A DNA stretch of 64,000 nucleotides, taken from positions 4,072,501 through 4,136,500 of the forward strand of contig NZ_CP068985.1 of assembly GCF_019397265.1 (NCBI RefSeq). Reading direction: 5' to 3'. Position numbers and translations under genes: made by a program. Source of the DNA: Nonomuraea coxensis DSM 45129 (lineage in GTDB: Bacteria; Actinomycetota; Actinomycetes; Streptosporangiales; Streptosporangiaceae). The notes below the pieces were generated by a model. It was not told where the DNA came from. It saw only the letters and a program-made list of their open reading frames with translations, and did not search any database. Shown in pieces: positions 33,444 through 40,078 of the stretch (within the stretch, counting starts at the first letter, position 1; each line of letters starts with the position of its first letter).

Positions 33444-33793
33444 ATGCCCGCCATGTACCTTCTCGCGTTCGCCGGCGCGTGCGTCCTGGTCGCCATGGCC
33501 CCCGGGGCCAGCACCGCCGTCATCCTGCGCCAGACCATCCGCTCCGGCCGCGGCGGCGGCCTCGCGGCCACCCTCGGCAACGAGACCGGCATCCTGCTGC
33601 AGGGCCTGGCCGCCGCGTTCGGGCTGTCGTTCCTGCCGCGGTTCGTCCTCGCAGGGTAGGCCCGGCCCGCCACCCTCGTCACCCTCGCCCCGCCGACTGG
33701 CTCGGCCGGCCGGCGGTGCGCCGCCGCCTGGAGCGGATCTCCGGCGTGGTCCTCATCGGGCTCGGCGTGCGGCTGGTCGCCGAGTCCCGCTGA
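33444..33793 (+). pseudogene. LysE/RhtB exporter with internal deletion
   Basis: The N-terminal 70 residues are a good LysE start (LLAFAGACVLVAMAPGAST, then IRSGRGGGLAATLGNETG), ending at a stop near 33657. A second frame from about 33690 to 33793 encodes the family's C-terminus (VRRRLERISGVVLIGLGVRL). About 100 middle residues are missing and the ends are in different frames. An amino-acid exporter was probably encoded here once. Confidence 0.72.
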
Positions 33794-33819
33794 CGACCGG
33801 TCTGGACTACCTTGGGTGC

Positions 33820-34032
33820 ATGACCGACGACCTGGCGACCCTGATGCGGCAGACGCAGGACGACGACCCCCTGCTGGCCCTGCGGGCCACCACCGCGCTG
33901 CGCCGCGAGCTCGAACGCCTGGAGGCCGTCCAGGTCCGCCGGGCCCGCGTCGCCGGGCTCGCCTGGTCGCAGATCGCCGACGCGATCGGCGTCAGCAAGC
34001 AGGCCGTCCACAAGAAGTACGGCCGCCGCTGA
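33820..34032 (+). CDS. Small HTH protein
   Basis: A 70-residue protein. An acidic/helical N-terminus is followed by a Trp-containing helix-turn-helix, VAGLAWSQIADAIGVSKQAVHKKYGRR, in part. Similar small HTH proteins occur in actinomycetes, often beside Clp-related genes, with no assigned role. A TACCTT -10-like box (33808-33813) ends 6 bases before the ATG and no ribosome site is present, so the mRNA may be leaderless. It is convergent with the C39 exporter gene. Confidence 0.72.
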   Translation: MTDDLATLMRQTQDDDPLLALRATTALRRELERLEAVQVRRARVAGLAWSQIADAIGVSKQAVHKKYGRR

Positions 34033-34044
34033 CCGTCTTCCCCC

Positions 34045-36183
34045 TCACCGGGCCGCGCTCTGGGCCGCCACCAGGCGGGCGTACCCGCCGCGCAGGGCCA
34101 GCAGTTCCTCGTGCGTGCCGCGCTCCACGACCCGCCCCCGGTCCACCACCAGGATGAGATCGGCGTCGCGGACCGTGCTCAGGCGGTGGGCGATGACGAT
34201 CCTCGTCTGCGCCAGCCGGCCCAGATTCGCCTCGATGGCGGCCTCCGTGGCGCTGTCGAGATTGCTGGTGGCCTCGTCCAGCAGCAGCACCTTGGGCCGC
34301 GGCAGCACCGCGCGGGCCAGGGCGAGACGCTGGCGCTGGCCGCCCGACAGCCCGCCGCCGTCGGTGAGCATCGTCTCGTACCCCATCGGCATGGCCATCA
34401 CCTCCTCGTGCAGTGCGGCCAGGCGGGCCGCGGCCACCACCCGCTCCAGGGGCGCGGCGGGGTCGTTCAGCGCGATGTTCTCCCTGATCGAGCCGTTGAA
34501 CAGGGACGGGTCCTGGGTGACCACGCCGAACTGGCGGCGCAGCGTACTCAGGTTCAGCTCACCGGCGGGGACGCCGTCGTAGCGGATCTCGCCCTCCACC
34601 GGCAGGTGCAGCGCCAGCAGCAGCCGGGCGAGCGTCGTCTTGCCCGAGCCGGACGCCCCCACCAGCGCCACCTTCTGCCCCGGCCTGATGGCGACCGAGA
34701 CGTCCCGCACCGTCCACGGGCCGCGCGGATCGTGACGGAAGCTCACCCCGCGCAGCTCGATCGCGCCGCGCAGCCGCAGCACCTCGATGCCCTCGCTCGG
34801 CTCCGGCTCCGACGCCAGGATGTCCGACAGCCGGTCGAAGTGCGCGCCCGCCTGCTGCAGGCTCTGCAACCCCGTCATGAGGGAGCCGAGCGGGGTCAGC
34901 GCGGCCAGGGCGATGGCGTTGAGCGCGATGAGCGCGCCCACCGTGAGCTGCCCGTCGAGCACCCGCCAGGCGCCCAGCCACAGCAGCCCGAGCGGCGCCA
35001 TCACCCGGATCGCCGCCAGCGACGACTCCAGCAGCCCCCGGGTCAGCCCGGTGCGCACGTCCGCGTCGACCTGCCGGGCGAAGTACGCCGACCACTGCTC
35101 CACCGCCCGGCGCTCCGCCCCCGACGCCTTCAGCGTCTCGATCCCGTTGATCGTCTGGATGAGGCTGCCCTGCGAGGCCGCCAGCGCGTTCAGCTCCTGC
35201 CGGGTCAGCGTGGCCACCCGGCGGGCGGTGGCCAGCATGAGGACCGTCTGCACCACCGCCACCCCGGTCAGCGCCAGCCCGAAGACCGGGTCCCACAGGT
35301 AGACCACCACCAGGTAGCCGACCGCGAGCGGCCCGTCCAGCAGCGCCGCCACCACCTGGCTGGTGAGGATGTCGCCGAGCTGCGACACGCTGGCCGCCCG
35401 CGTCACCAGGTCGCCCTTGCCGCGCTGGGTGAAGTACCGGTACGGCAGCGCCACCAGATGCTTGACCACCCCCTCGGTCAGCTCCTGGTCGGCCCGCGCC
35501 CGCACCGCCACCAGCAGCGCGCTGCGCAGGTACCCGATCGCGAGCTGGGCCGCGCCCGCCAGCAGCACCGCGCCGCCCAGCAGCGTCAGCACCTCCACGC
35601 CCCGCGACGGGACGATCAGGTCCAGCAGGAGCTGGGAGAACAGCGGCAGCGCCAGCCCGAGCACCTGCAGCAGCAGCGAGGCCGCCACGATCTGCGCCAA
35701 GAGGCCCTTGCGCCGCCGGAACAGCGTCCGGACGAACTCCCTGCGCCATGCGCTCGCCATCGACGTCGTGCCGCGCTCGAAGCCCTCGCCGGGCTCGAAC
35801 ACCAGCAGCACGCCGGTGAACCCGGCGTCGAACTCCTCGGCGGTCATCCTGCGCCGGCCCGACGCCGGGTCCACGACGTCCACGCGGTCCGGCGACCAGC
35901 GCTCCACCACCACGAAGTGGCTGAACTCCCAGTGCGCGACCGCCGGGAGCGGCACCCGGGCCAGGTCCTCGGGGGCCAGGGAGAAGGCGCGGGCCTTCAG
36001 CCCGTGCTCGCGGGCGCCGTCCACGATGGCCTTGGCGCTCAGGCCGTCCCTGCCGACCTGGAGGCGTTCGGCGACCTCGTGGAGGGTGATGCGGCGGCCG
36101 TGGTGGCACAGCACCATCGCCAGGCAGGCGGCGCCGCACTCGGTGGTGGTGTTCTGCAGGATGACGGGCAGGCGGCGGATCAC
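34045..36183 (-). CDS. C39-peptidase ABC exporter for a double-glycine RiPP
   Basis: A 712-residue protease-exporter. Domains in order: C39 peptidase (1-130, with Gln10, Cys16 in TECGAAC, His89 in SHFVVV and Asp105 in VVDPASG), a six-helix transmembrane domain (about 165-440), and an ATPase with Walker A GASGSGKTT, signature LSGGQRQR, Walker B VLLLDEATSN and IAHRLST. It cuts leaders after GG while exporting the peptide. The precursor in this cluster has exactly that leader. GTG 36183 overlaps the upstream gene by four bases. Confidence 0.93.
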   Translation of the reverse strand: MIRRLPVILQNTTTECGAACLAMVLCHHGRRITLHEVAERLQVGRDGLSAKAIVDGAREHGLKARAFSLAPEDLARVPLPAVAHWEFSHFVVVERWSPDRVDVVDPASGRRRMTAEEFDAGFTGVLLVFEPGEGFERGTTSMASAWRREFVRTLFRRRKGLLAQIVAASLLLQVLGLALPLFSQLLLDLIVPSRGVEVLTLLGGAVLLAGAAQLAIGYLRSALLVAVRARADQELTEGVVKHLVALPYRYFTQRGKGDLVTRAASVSQLGDILTSQVVAALLDGPLAVGYLVVVYLWDPVFGLALTGVAVVQTVLMLATARRVATLTRQELNALAASQGSLIQTINGIETLKASGAERRAVEQWSAYFARQVDADVRTGLTRGLLESSLAAIRVMAPLGLLWLGAWRVLDGQLTVGALIALNAIALAALTPLGSLMTGLQSLQQAGAHFDRLSDILASEPEPSEGIEVLRLRGAIELRGVSFRHDPRGPWTVRDVSVAIRPGQKVALVGASGSGKTTLARLLLALHLPVEGEIRYDGVPAGELNLSTLRRQFGVVTQDPSLFNGSIRENIALNDPAAPLERVVAAARLAALHEEVMAMPMGYETMLTDGGGLSGGQRQRLALARAVLPRPKVLLLDEATSNLDSATEAAIEANLGRLAQTRIVIAHRLSTVRDADLILVVDRGRVVERGTHEELLALRGGYARLVAAQSAAR

Positions 36184-36623
36184 GCGGCGGCTCCCGCCGC
36201 GCGCAGGGTCAGCACGGTGAGGACGACGGCGGCCGCCAGGATCGCCGTCACGACCAGCCACAGCACGAGGAACGACGGGCCGCTCACCGTGGGCCCCGTC
36301 CCGGCGGGACCTCTGCCGGCGGCCCTCCTCCGCAACGCCGCCTCACGGTAGATCCCCCGGCCTCCCGGCGCCGAGCCCGCGGGCCGGTGCCCGCCGGCTC
36401 CAGGCCGCGCGCCTTGAGGGGCGGGCTGCGGGCCCCAAGGAGCGGGGACCGGAGCAGGGGGAGAGGGCGGCGGGGCCGCGAGGGGCGGGGTCGCAAGTGG
36501 CGGGTTCGCGAGGGGCGGGGCCGCGAGTGGCGGGTTCGCGAAGGGCGGGGCCGAGGGTGGTGGGGCCGGGGACGGCGGGGCCGTGTGGCGCAGGGGGCGC
36601 GTGGCGTCGTACGGGTCGCTCAT
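36180..36623 (-). CDS. Proline-rich single-pass membrane protein of the RiPP cluster
   Basis: A 147-residue protein. Residues 15-80 are Pro/Ala-rich with near repeats of the type ANPPLAAPPL, then comes a Gly/Arg-rich linker, and one transmembrane helix ends the protein (FLVLWLVVTAILAAAVVLTV). The long cytoplasmic tail and position between the maturation protein and the exporter suggest an adaptor that links modification to export, perhaps like an HlyD-type partner, though it is not homologous. ATG 36623 overlaps the gene before it. I know no family for it. Confidence 0.72.
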   Translation of the reverse strand: MSDPYDATRPLRHTAPPSPAPPPSAPPFANPPLAAPPLANPPLATPPLAAPPPSPPAPVPAPWGPQPAPQGARPGAGGHRPAGSAPGGRGIYREAALRRRAAGRGPAGTGPTVSGPSFLVLWLVVTAILAAAVVLTVLTLRAAGAAA

Positions 36624-37624
36624 GCCCAGTGCCATTCGACCGAGGCGGACGCGCGCCGCTCCGCCAGCCATCGCCCGAACGCCGCCCGCCCCGCCGCCGC
36701 CAGCGTCTCAGGGTCGTCCTCCACGGCGGTCCTGGACAGCACGGCCCCGGTCAGGAACCCCGAGGCGGGCGGCGGCCCCAGGGGCACCGGTCCCACGACG
36801 TCCCCCGGCGCAGCGCCGCGCAGCGCCTCGGGCAGCTCGTGCTCCCGGCGGGTGCCGACCGTCACCACCGCCTCCTCGTACGCCGCCGCCGCGCCCGCCA
36901 GCTCACCGGCGCCTCCCGCGACGACCTTCTCCGGCCCGGTCACCCAGATCGCCCGGACCCGCGCGAAGTCCGCGCGGTGCGCCGCCAGGTGCCCGGGGGC
37001 CAGCTCGGCCTCCTTGCCGGCGCGGAAGCGCCGCCGCCGGGCGATCCCGCCGAGGTAGGACTCGAACTGCTCGCCCGACATGCCCGCCGCCGCCATCCAG
37101 GCCAGCGTGGCCGCCCGGTCGTGCAGCCCGCGCCCCCGCCGGAAGGCGTCCGCCGTCGCCTGCAGCTCCGCCGCGCTCACGGGCGCGCCGTCGTCGCCGG
37201 CCTCCTCAAGGGCCGCGGCCAGCAGGCACTGGTCCACGATCTCCTGGTACGGCGAGACATCACCCCTCGACAGCGTCCGCAGCATGGTCAGCGCCTGGGA
37301 CACCGACACGTGCACCCCGTCCACGCTGACGAGCTGCCCGGCCGCCCAGTGCGTCGAGTGGTCGACCAGCCACGGCACCCCGTCCTCGGCGGGCGCGGTC
37401 ACGGCCACGGTCCCGCCGCCGGGGTGGTCGAGGAGCAGGTCGTAGTCCACCACCGGCGTCCCCGGCCGCTCGTCCACGACGAGCTGCGCCGCGACCGCCG
37501 GATGCCGCGCCGCCCAGTCGCGGGCCGCGGCCCGCGCGGCGGGTACGGCGGAGCGGCGGCGCGGCAGCGAGCGCAGCAGCTCCACGCCCGACTCCAGGGC
37601 CTGCGCGAACGCGCTTCCCGTCAC
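36620..37624 (-). CDS. Putative peptide maturation protein, PpiC-related (TIGR04500-like)
   Basis: A 334-residue protein of the family NCBI describes as a putative peptide maturation system protein related to PpiC. Features are VDYDLLLDHPGGGTVAV near residue 65, a SurA-like helical middle (VDGVHVSVSQALTMLRTL, QEIVDQCLLAAAL) and a parvulin-like C-terminal part with a VGPVPLGP segment. It could chaperone or isomerise the precursor for the ATP-grasp enzyme. GTG 37624 overlaps the ligase stop by four bases. It is assigned by pattern and context, without a database search. Confidence 0.75.
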   Translation of the reverse strand: MTGSAFAQALESGVELLRSLPRRRSAVPAARAAARDWAARHPAVAAQLVVDERPGTPVVDYDLLLDHPGGGTVAVTAPAEDGVPWLVDHSTHWAAGQLVSVDGVHVSVSQALTMLRTLSRGDVSPYQEIVDQCLLAAALEEAGDDGAPVSAAELQATADAFRRGRGLHDRAATLAWMAAAGMSGEQFESYLGGIARRRRFRAGKEAELAPGHLAAHRADFARVRAIWVTGPEKVVAGGAGELAGAAAAYEEAVVTVGTRREHELPEALRGAAPGDVVGPVPLGPPPASGFLTGAVLSRTAVEDDPETLAAAGRAAFGRWLAERRASASVEWHWA

Positions 37625-38622
37625 GGTTTCCCTCCATCCATCAGCCAGGCCGCGATCGCGTCGCTGACCGGCAGCCCGGCCCACAGTTCGACGAACCCCC
37701 ACGCGCCGTTGGAGTTCAGCTCCAGGAACACGTACTCGCCGCCGGGCGTGACGATGAGGTCCAGGGCGGCGTAGGTGAGGCCGACGTCGGCGACCAGCTC
37801 GGCGCAGCGCCGCGCCACGCCTTCCGGCAGCTCGTGCGGCCCGTACCTGACGCGGTCGTTGTCGTAGTGCCGCCAGTCGTCCCGCGCCGTGGCGGAGCCG
37901 GAGACGTCGATCTCGGCCGCGAGCACCCGCTCGCCGACCACGATGACGCGCAGCTCGACGGCCTTGTCCACGTACGGCTGCAGGATGACGGGCTCGTGCC
38001 GCAGCCGGTGCCGCGAGGTCAGGTGCCGCCGCCCGACCACGGTCGTGTACGCCCGGTGCGGTTCGCCGTCGACCCTGAACCGCTCGGCCGCGATCTGCTT
38101 GGCCACCAGCCGCCCGCCCGCCGCCTCGTACGCGGGCGCGAGCCGCGCCGGGTCGTTCGTGTAGATCGTGTCGGGCACGGCGAAGCCGAGGGCGGCGGCG
38201 CGCGCCAGGTGGAAGACCTTGTTGTGCGCGCGCAGCTCGTCGGCGCGGGTGCCGGGCAGCCAGCGGGCGCCGAGCAGGCTCCACACGCCGTCGAGCAGGA
38301 CCTCGGACTGCAGCCGGGCGTGCTCCCTGTGGCTGTCCTCGGTCACCTCCGCGGCCGGTCGCGGCCCGCTCGGCCGGCTGCGCCACACCGCGGTGACCTC
38401 CGACAGGTCCACGGTGTGCTCGCCGGTGTCGAGGAGCAGCCGCCGCCGGCCGCCGGCCAGCTCCGCGGTGATCCGGCTCGCGCCGGGGAAGTCGCCGTTG
38501 TCCCACCAGAGCACGGGTACGCCGGGCCCGTCGTCGCCGAGCAGCCGGGCACCGCGCCGCAGCAGCGCGCCCAGCACCCTCTCGGCGGCGCCGTCCCCGC
38601 GCGCGCTCATGATCATTATCAC
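37621..38622 (-). CDS. ATP-grasp peptide ligase, MvdC/MvdD-like (graspetide synthetase)
   Basis: A 333-residue enzyme. The N-terminal pre-ATP-grasp domain carries VTAVWRSRPSG, like the VWYRRP segment of graspetide ligases. The ATP-grasp fold follows, with RLVAKQI, the VILQPYVDKAVELRVIVV segment, and metal ligands in YAALDLIV and FLELNSNGAWGF. Such enzymes phosphorylate Asp/Glu side chains and join them to Ser/Thr or Lys to make omega-ester or amide rings. GTG 38622 has GGGA 6 bases upstream; ATG 38616 and 38610 are alternatives. It lies behind the terminator that follows the precursor gene. Confidence 0.88.
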   Translation of the reverse strand: MIMIMSARGDGAAERVLGALLRRGARLLGDDGPGVPVLWWDNGDFPGASRITAELAGGRRRLLLDTGEHTVDLSEVTAVWRSRPSGPRPAAEVTEDSHREHARLQSEVLLDGVWSLLGARWLPGTRADELRAHNKVFHLARAAALGFAVPDTIYTNDPARLAPAYEAAGGRLVAKQIAAERFRVDGEPHRAYTTVVGRRHLTSRHRLRHEPVILQPYVDKAVELRVIVVGERVLAAEIDVSGSATARDDWRHYDNDRVRYGPHELPEGVARRCAELVADVGLTYAALDLIVTPGGEYVFLELNSNGAWGFVELWAGLPVSDAIAAWLMDGGKP

Positions 38623-38650
38623 TGCCGGTCCCGTCCAGAACGTCCTCGCG

Positions 38651-38686
38651 AAAAGAGCGCGGCAGGACGTCGCCGTCCTGCCGCGC
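38651..38686 (-). terminator. Intrinsic terminator between precursor and ligase genes
   Basis: On the minus strand a perfect 13-bp stem (GCGCGGCAGGACG paired with CGTCCTGCCGCGC, tetraloop) is followed by CTCTTTTCG. It lies 28 bases after the precursor stop. Partial read-through would give much precursor and little ligase mRNA, a common RiPP layout. Confidence 0.87.
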
Positions 38687-38713
38687 GGTTCAGCTATCGG
38701 CTCTCGCCGGATC

Positions 38714-38863
38714 TCAGATCAGCCACCACTCGTAGGGCACGTCGTCGAGGGTCCAGGCGCTGGCGACCCACTCCTTGCGCCGGCCGCCGCCGACCTCGCC
38801 CATCTCGGCCTGCGAGAGCTCGGCCCCCTCGAACGGCAGATCGTCGATCGTGATCTTCGACAT
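38714..38863 (-). CDS. Graspetide-like RiPP precursor peptide
   Basis: A 49-residue peptide, with AGGAGA 7 bases before the ATG. Residues 16-27 (LSQAEMGEVGGG) match the double-glycine leader rule at every position: L-12, S-11, E-8, M-7, V-4, G-2, G-1. The core would be 22 residues, Arg28 to Ile49. It is rich in Trp (32, 37, 46, 47) and acidic residues (Glu31, Asp40, Asp41, Glu45), with Ser35, Thr38 and Lys30 as possible ring partners. Leader TIDDLPFE (5-12) resembles core TLDDVPYE (38-45). The gene lies directly upstream of the ATP-grasp genes, under its own promoter. Confidence 0.85.
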   Translation of the reverse strand: MSKITIDDLPFEGAELSQAEMGEVGGGRRKEWVASAWTLDDVPYEWWLI

Positions 38864-38908
38864 GTCTCACTCTCCTGGCCGCGTCACCGCGCGGCCCTTC
38901 GGTTTCCC

Positions 38909-38931
38909 CCGGCGCCCATGGCGGGCGCCGG
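38909..38931 (-). other. Hairpin in the precursor mRNA leader
   Basis: CCGGCGCCC (38909-38917), five-base loop, GGGCGCCGG (38923-38931): a perfect 9-bp stem near the 5' end of the predicted transcript. It may protect the abundant precursor mRNA from decay. Confidence 0.5.
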
Positions 38932-38940
38932 CAGTCCCGA

Positions 38941-38982
38941 ACATTAGGGAGAGCCACTTGGAAGCCACTTGTGATCCACTAC
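38941..38982 (-). promoter_or_regulatory. SARP-like activated promoter of the RiPP precursor
   Basis: On the minus strand the -10 box TAATGT (38946-38941) is preceded by CAAGTGGC (38960-38953), CAAGTGGC (38971-38964) and the weaker GTAGTGGA (38982-38975), spaced exactly 11 bases apart. No -35 box is seen. Direct repeats one helical turn apart, ending 6-8 bases before the -10 element, are the hallmark of SARP (OmpR-type HTH) activator sites. No SARP gene is in the window. Confidence 0.62.
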
Positions 38983-38992
38983 CGCCGGGGTG

Positions 38993-39958
38993 TCAGTGGC
39001 CGCCGTGGACCTGGCGGTAGCGGGAGGGCGCGATGCCGTACCTCGTGGTGAACGCCTGGCGGAGGGTTTCGGCCGAGCCGAAGCCGCAGCGGGCCGCGAC
39101 GGCCGGCATCGGCAGGGAGGTGCCGGCCAGCAGGTGGGCGGCGGCCTCCAGGCGGGCGTGCTTGACGTACTGGGCGGGCGTGCGGCCGAGGTGGGTGAGG
39201 AACAGCCGGGTCAGGTGCCGGACGCTGATCCCCGCGCGGGCGGCGAGCGCGGCGGCGGACAGGTCGCCGTCCAGGCCGGCGAGGACGTGCTCGACCACGC
39301 CGCGCACCACGTCGTTGCCGGGCGGGGGAGCGGCGGTGAAGATGCTCATCTGCGCCTGGTTGCCGGGCCGCTGCAGGTAGATCACCAGGTGGCGGGCGAT
39401 CAGCCGGGCCATCTCGGCGCCGTGGTCCTCCTCGATCAGCGCGATCGACAGGTCCAGCGCGCTGGTGACGCCGGCCGAGGTGATGAGGTTGCCGTCCCTG
39501 ATGTAGATGGGGTCGGGGTCCACGGTCACCTCCGGGTGGCGGGCGGCCATGTCGGCGGCGTAGCGCCAGTGGGTGGTGGCCCGCCGCCCGTCGAGCAGGC
39601 CGGCGGCGGCCAGGATGCCCGAGCCGGTGCAGATGGAGGCGACGCGGCGGCTCTCGCGGGCCAGGCGGCGTACGTGGGCGACGATCAGCGGGTTGGCGGC
39701 GGCCTTCTCGTGCCCGAGCCCGCCGGAGACGAGCACGGTGTCGAACGGGCCGGTGGCCCGCTCCAGCGGGTGACCGCCCTCAAGGCTGAGCCCCCCGGGC
39801 AGGCGGATGGGGCGCCCGCCCGGGGTCAGCAACTCCGTGCGGTACGGGACGCGGGCGCGCCCGTACTCGCTGACCATGCCGAGGCTGGTGGTGACGCAGG
39901 CGATGTCGATCAGTTCGGCGCCGTCGTAGCCGACGACCGCGACCCTGCGCACATCCAT
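38993..39958 (-). CDS. GlxA family regulator (DJ-1/PfpI domain plus AraC HTH)
   Basis: A 321-residue transcription factor. The N-terminal DJ-1/PfpI-like domain (1-190) has the nucleophile-elbow SICTGSGIL, and two AraC-type HTHs fill about 220-318 (LAARAGISVRHLTRLFLTHL, VAARCGFGSAETLRQAF). GlxA/FtrA types often control catabolism of quaternary amines or stress genes. It reads toward the RiPP precursor gene, 130 bases away, and has no clear terminator after it. A link to the RiPP cluster is possible but unproven. Confidence 0.9.
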   Translation of the reverse strand: MDVRRVAVVGYDGAELIDIACVTTSLGMVSEYGRARVPYRTELLTPGGRPIRLPGGLSLEGGHPLERATGPFDTVLVSGGLGHEKAAANPLIVAHVRRLARESRRVASICTGSGILAAAGLLDGRRATTHWRYAADMAARHPEVTVDPDPIYIRDGNLITSAGVTSALDLSIALIEEDHGAEMARLIARHLVIYLQRPGNQAQMSIFTAAPPPGNDVVRGVVEHVLAGLDGDLSAAALAARAGISVRHLTRLFLTHLGRTPAQYVKHARLEAAAHLLAGTSLPMPAVAARCGFGSAETLRQAFTTRYGIAPSRYRQVHGGH

Positions 39959-40033
39959 ACGACGAATCTAGTTCGCTTTCCCGGCGGAGGCGGCCTCCAG
40001 CACCCGCCGGTCGCCGGCTGCACGACCCCAGGG

Positions 40034-40064
40034 CGCCCCCGTCCCTCGGGAAGGGACGGGGGCG
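40034..40064 (-). terminator. Terminator after the MMPL gene
   Basis: CGCCCCCGTCCC (40034-40045), 7-base loop, GGGACGGGGGCG (40053-40064): a perfect 12-bp stem 15 bases downstream of the MMPL stop. There is no T run. Confidence 0.75.
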
Positions 40065-40078
40065 TGAGGCGGGTCCGG

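Noticed and set aside
38714..38863. Microviridin or lanthipeptide precursor
   Set aside because: The core has no TxKxPSD motif and no Cys. No LanM/LanB-type enzyme is near; the ATP-grasp neighbour fits a different graspetide class.
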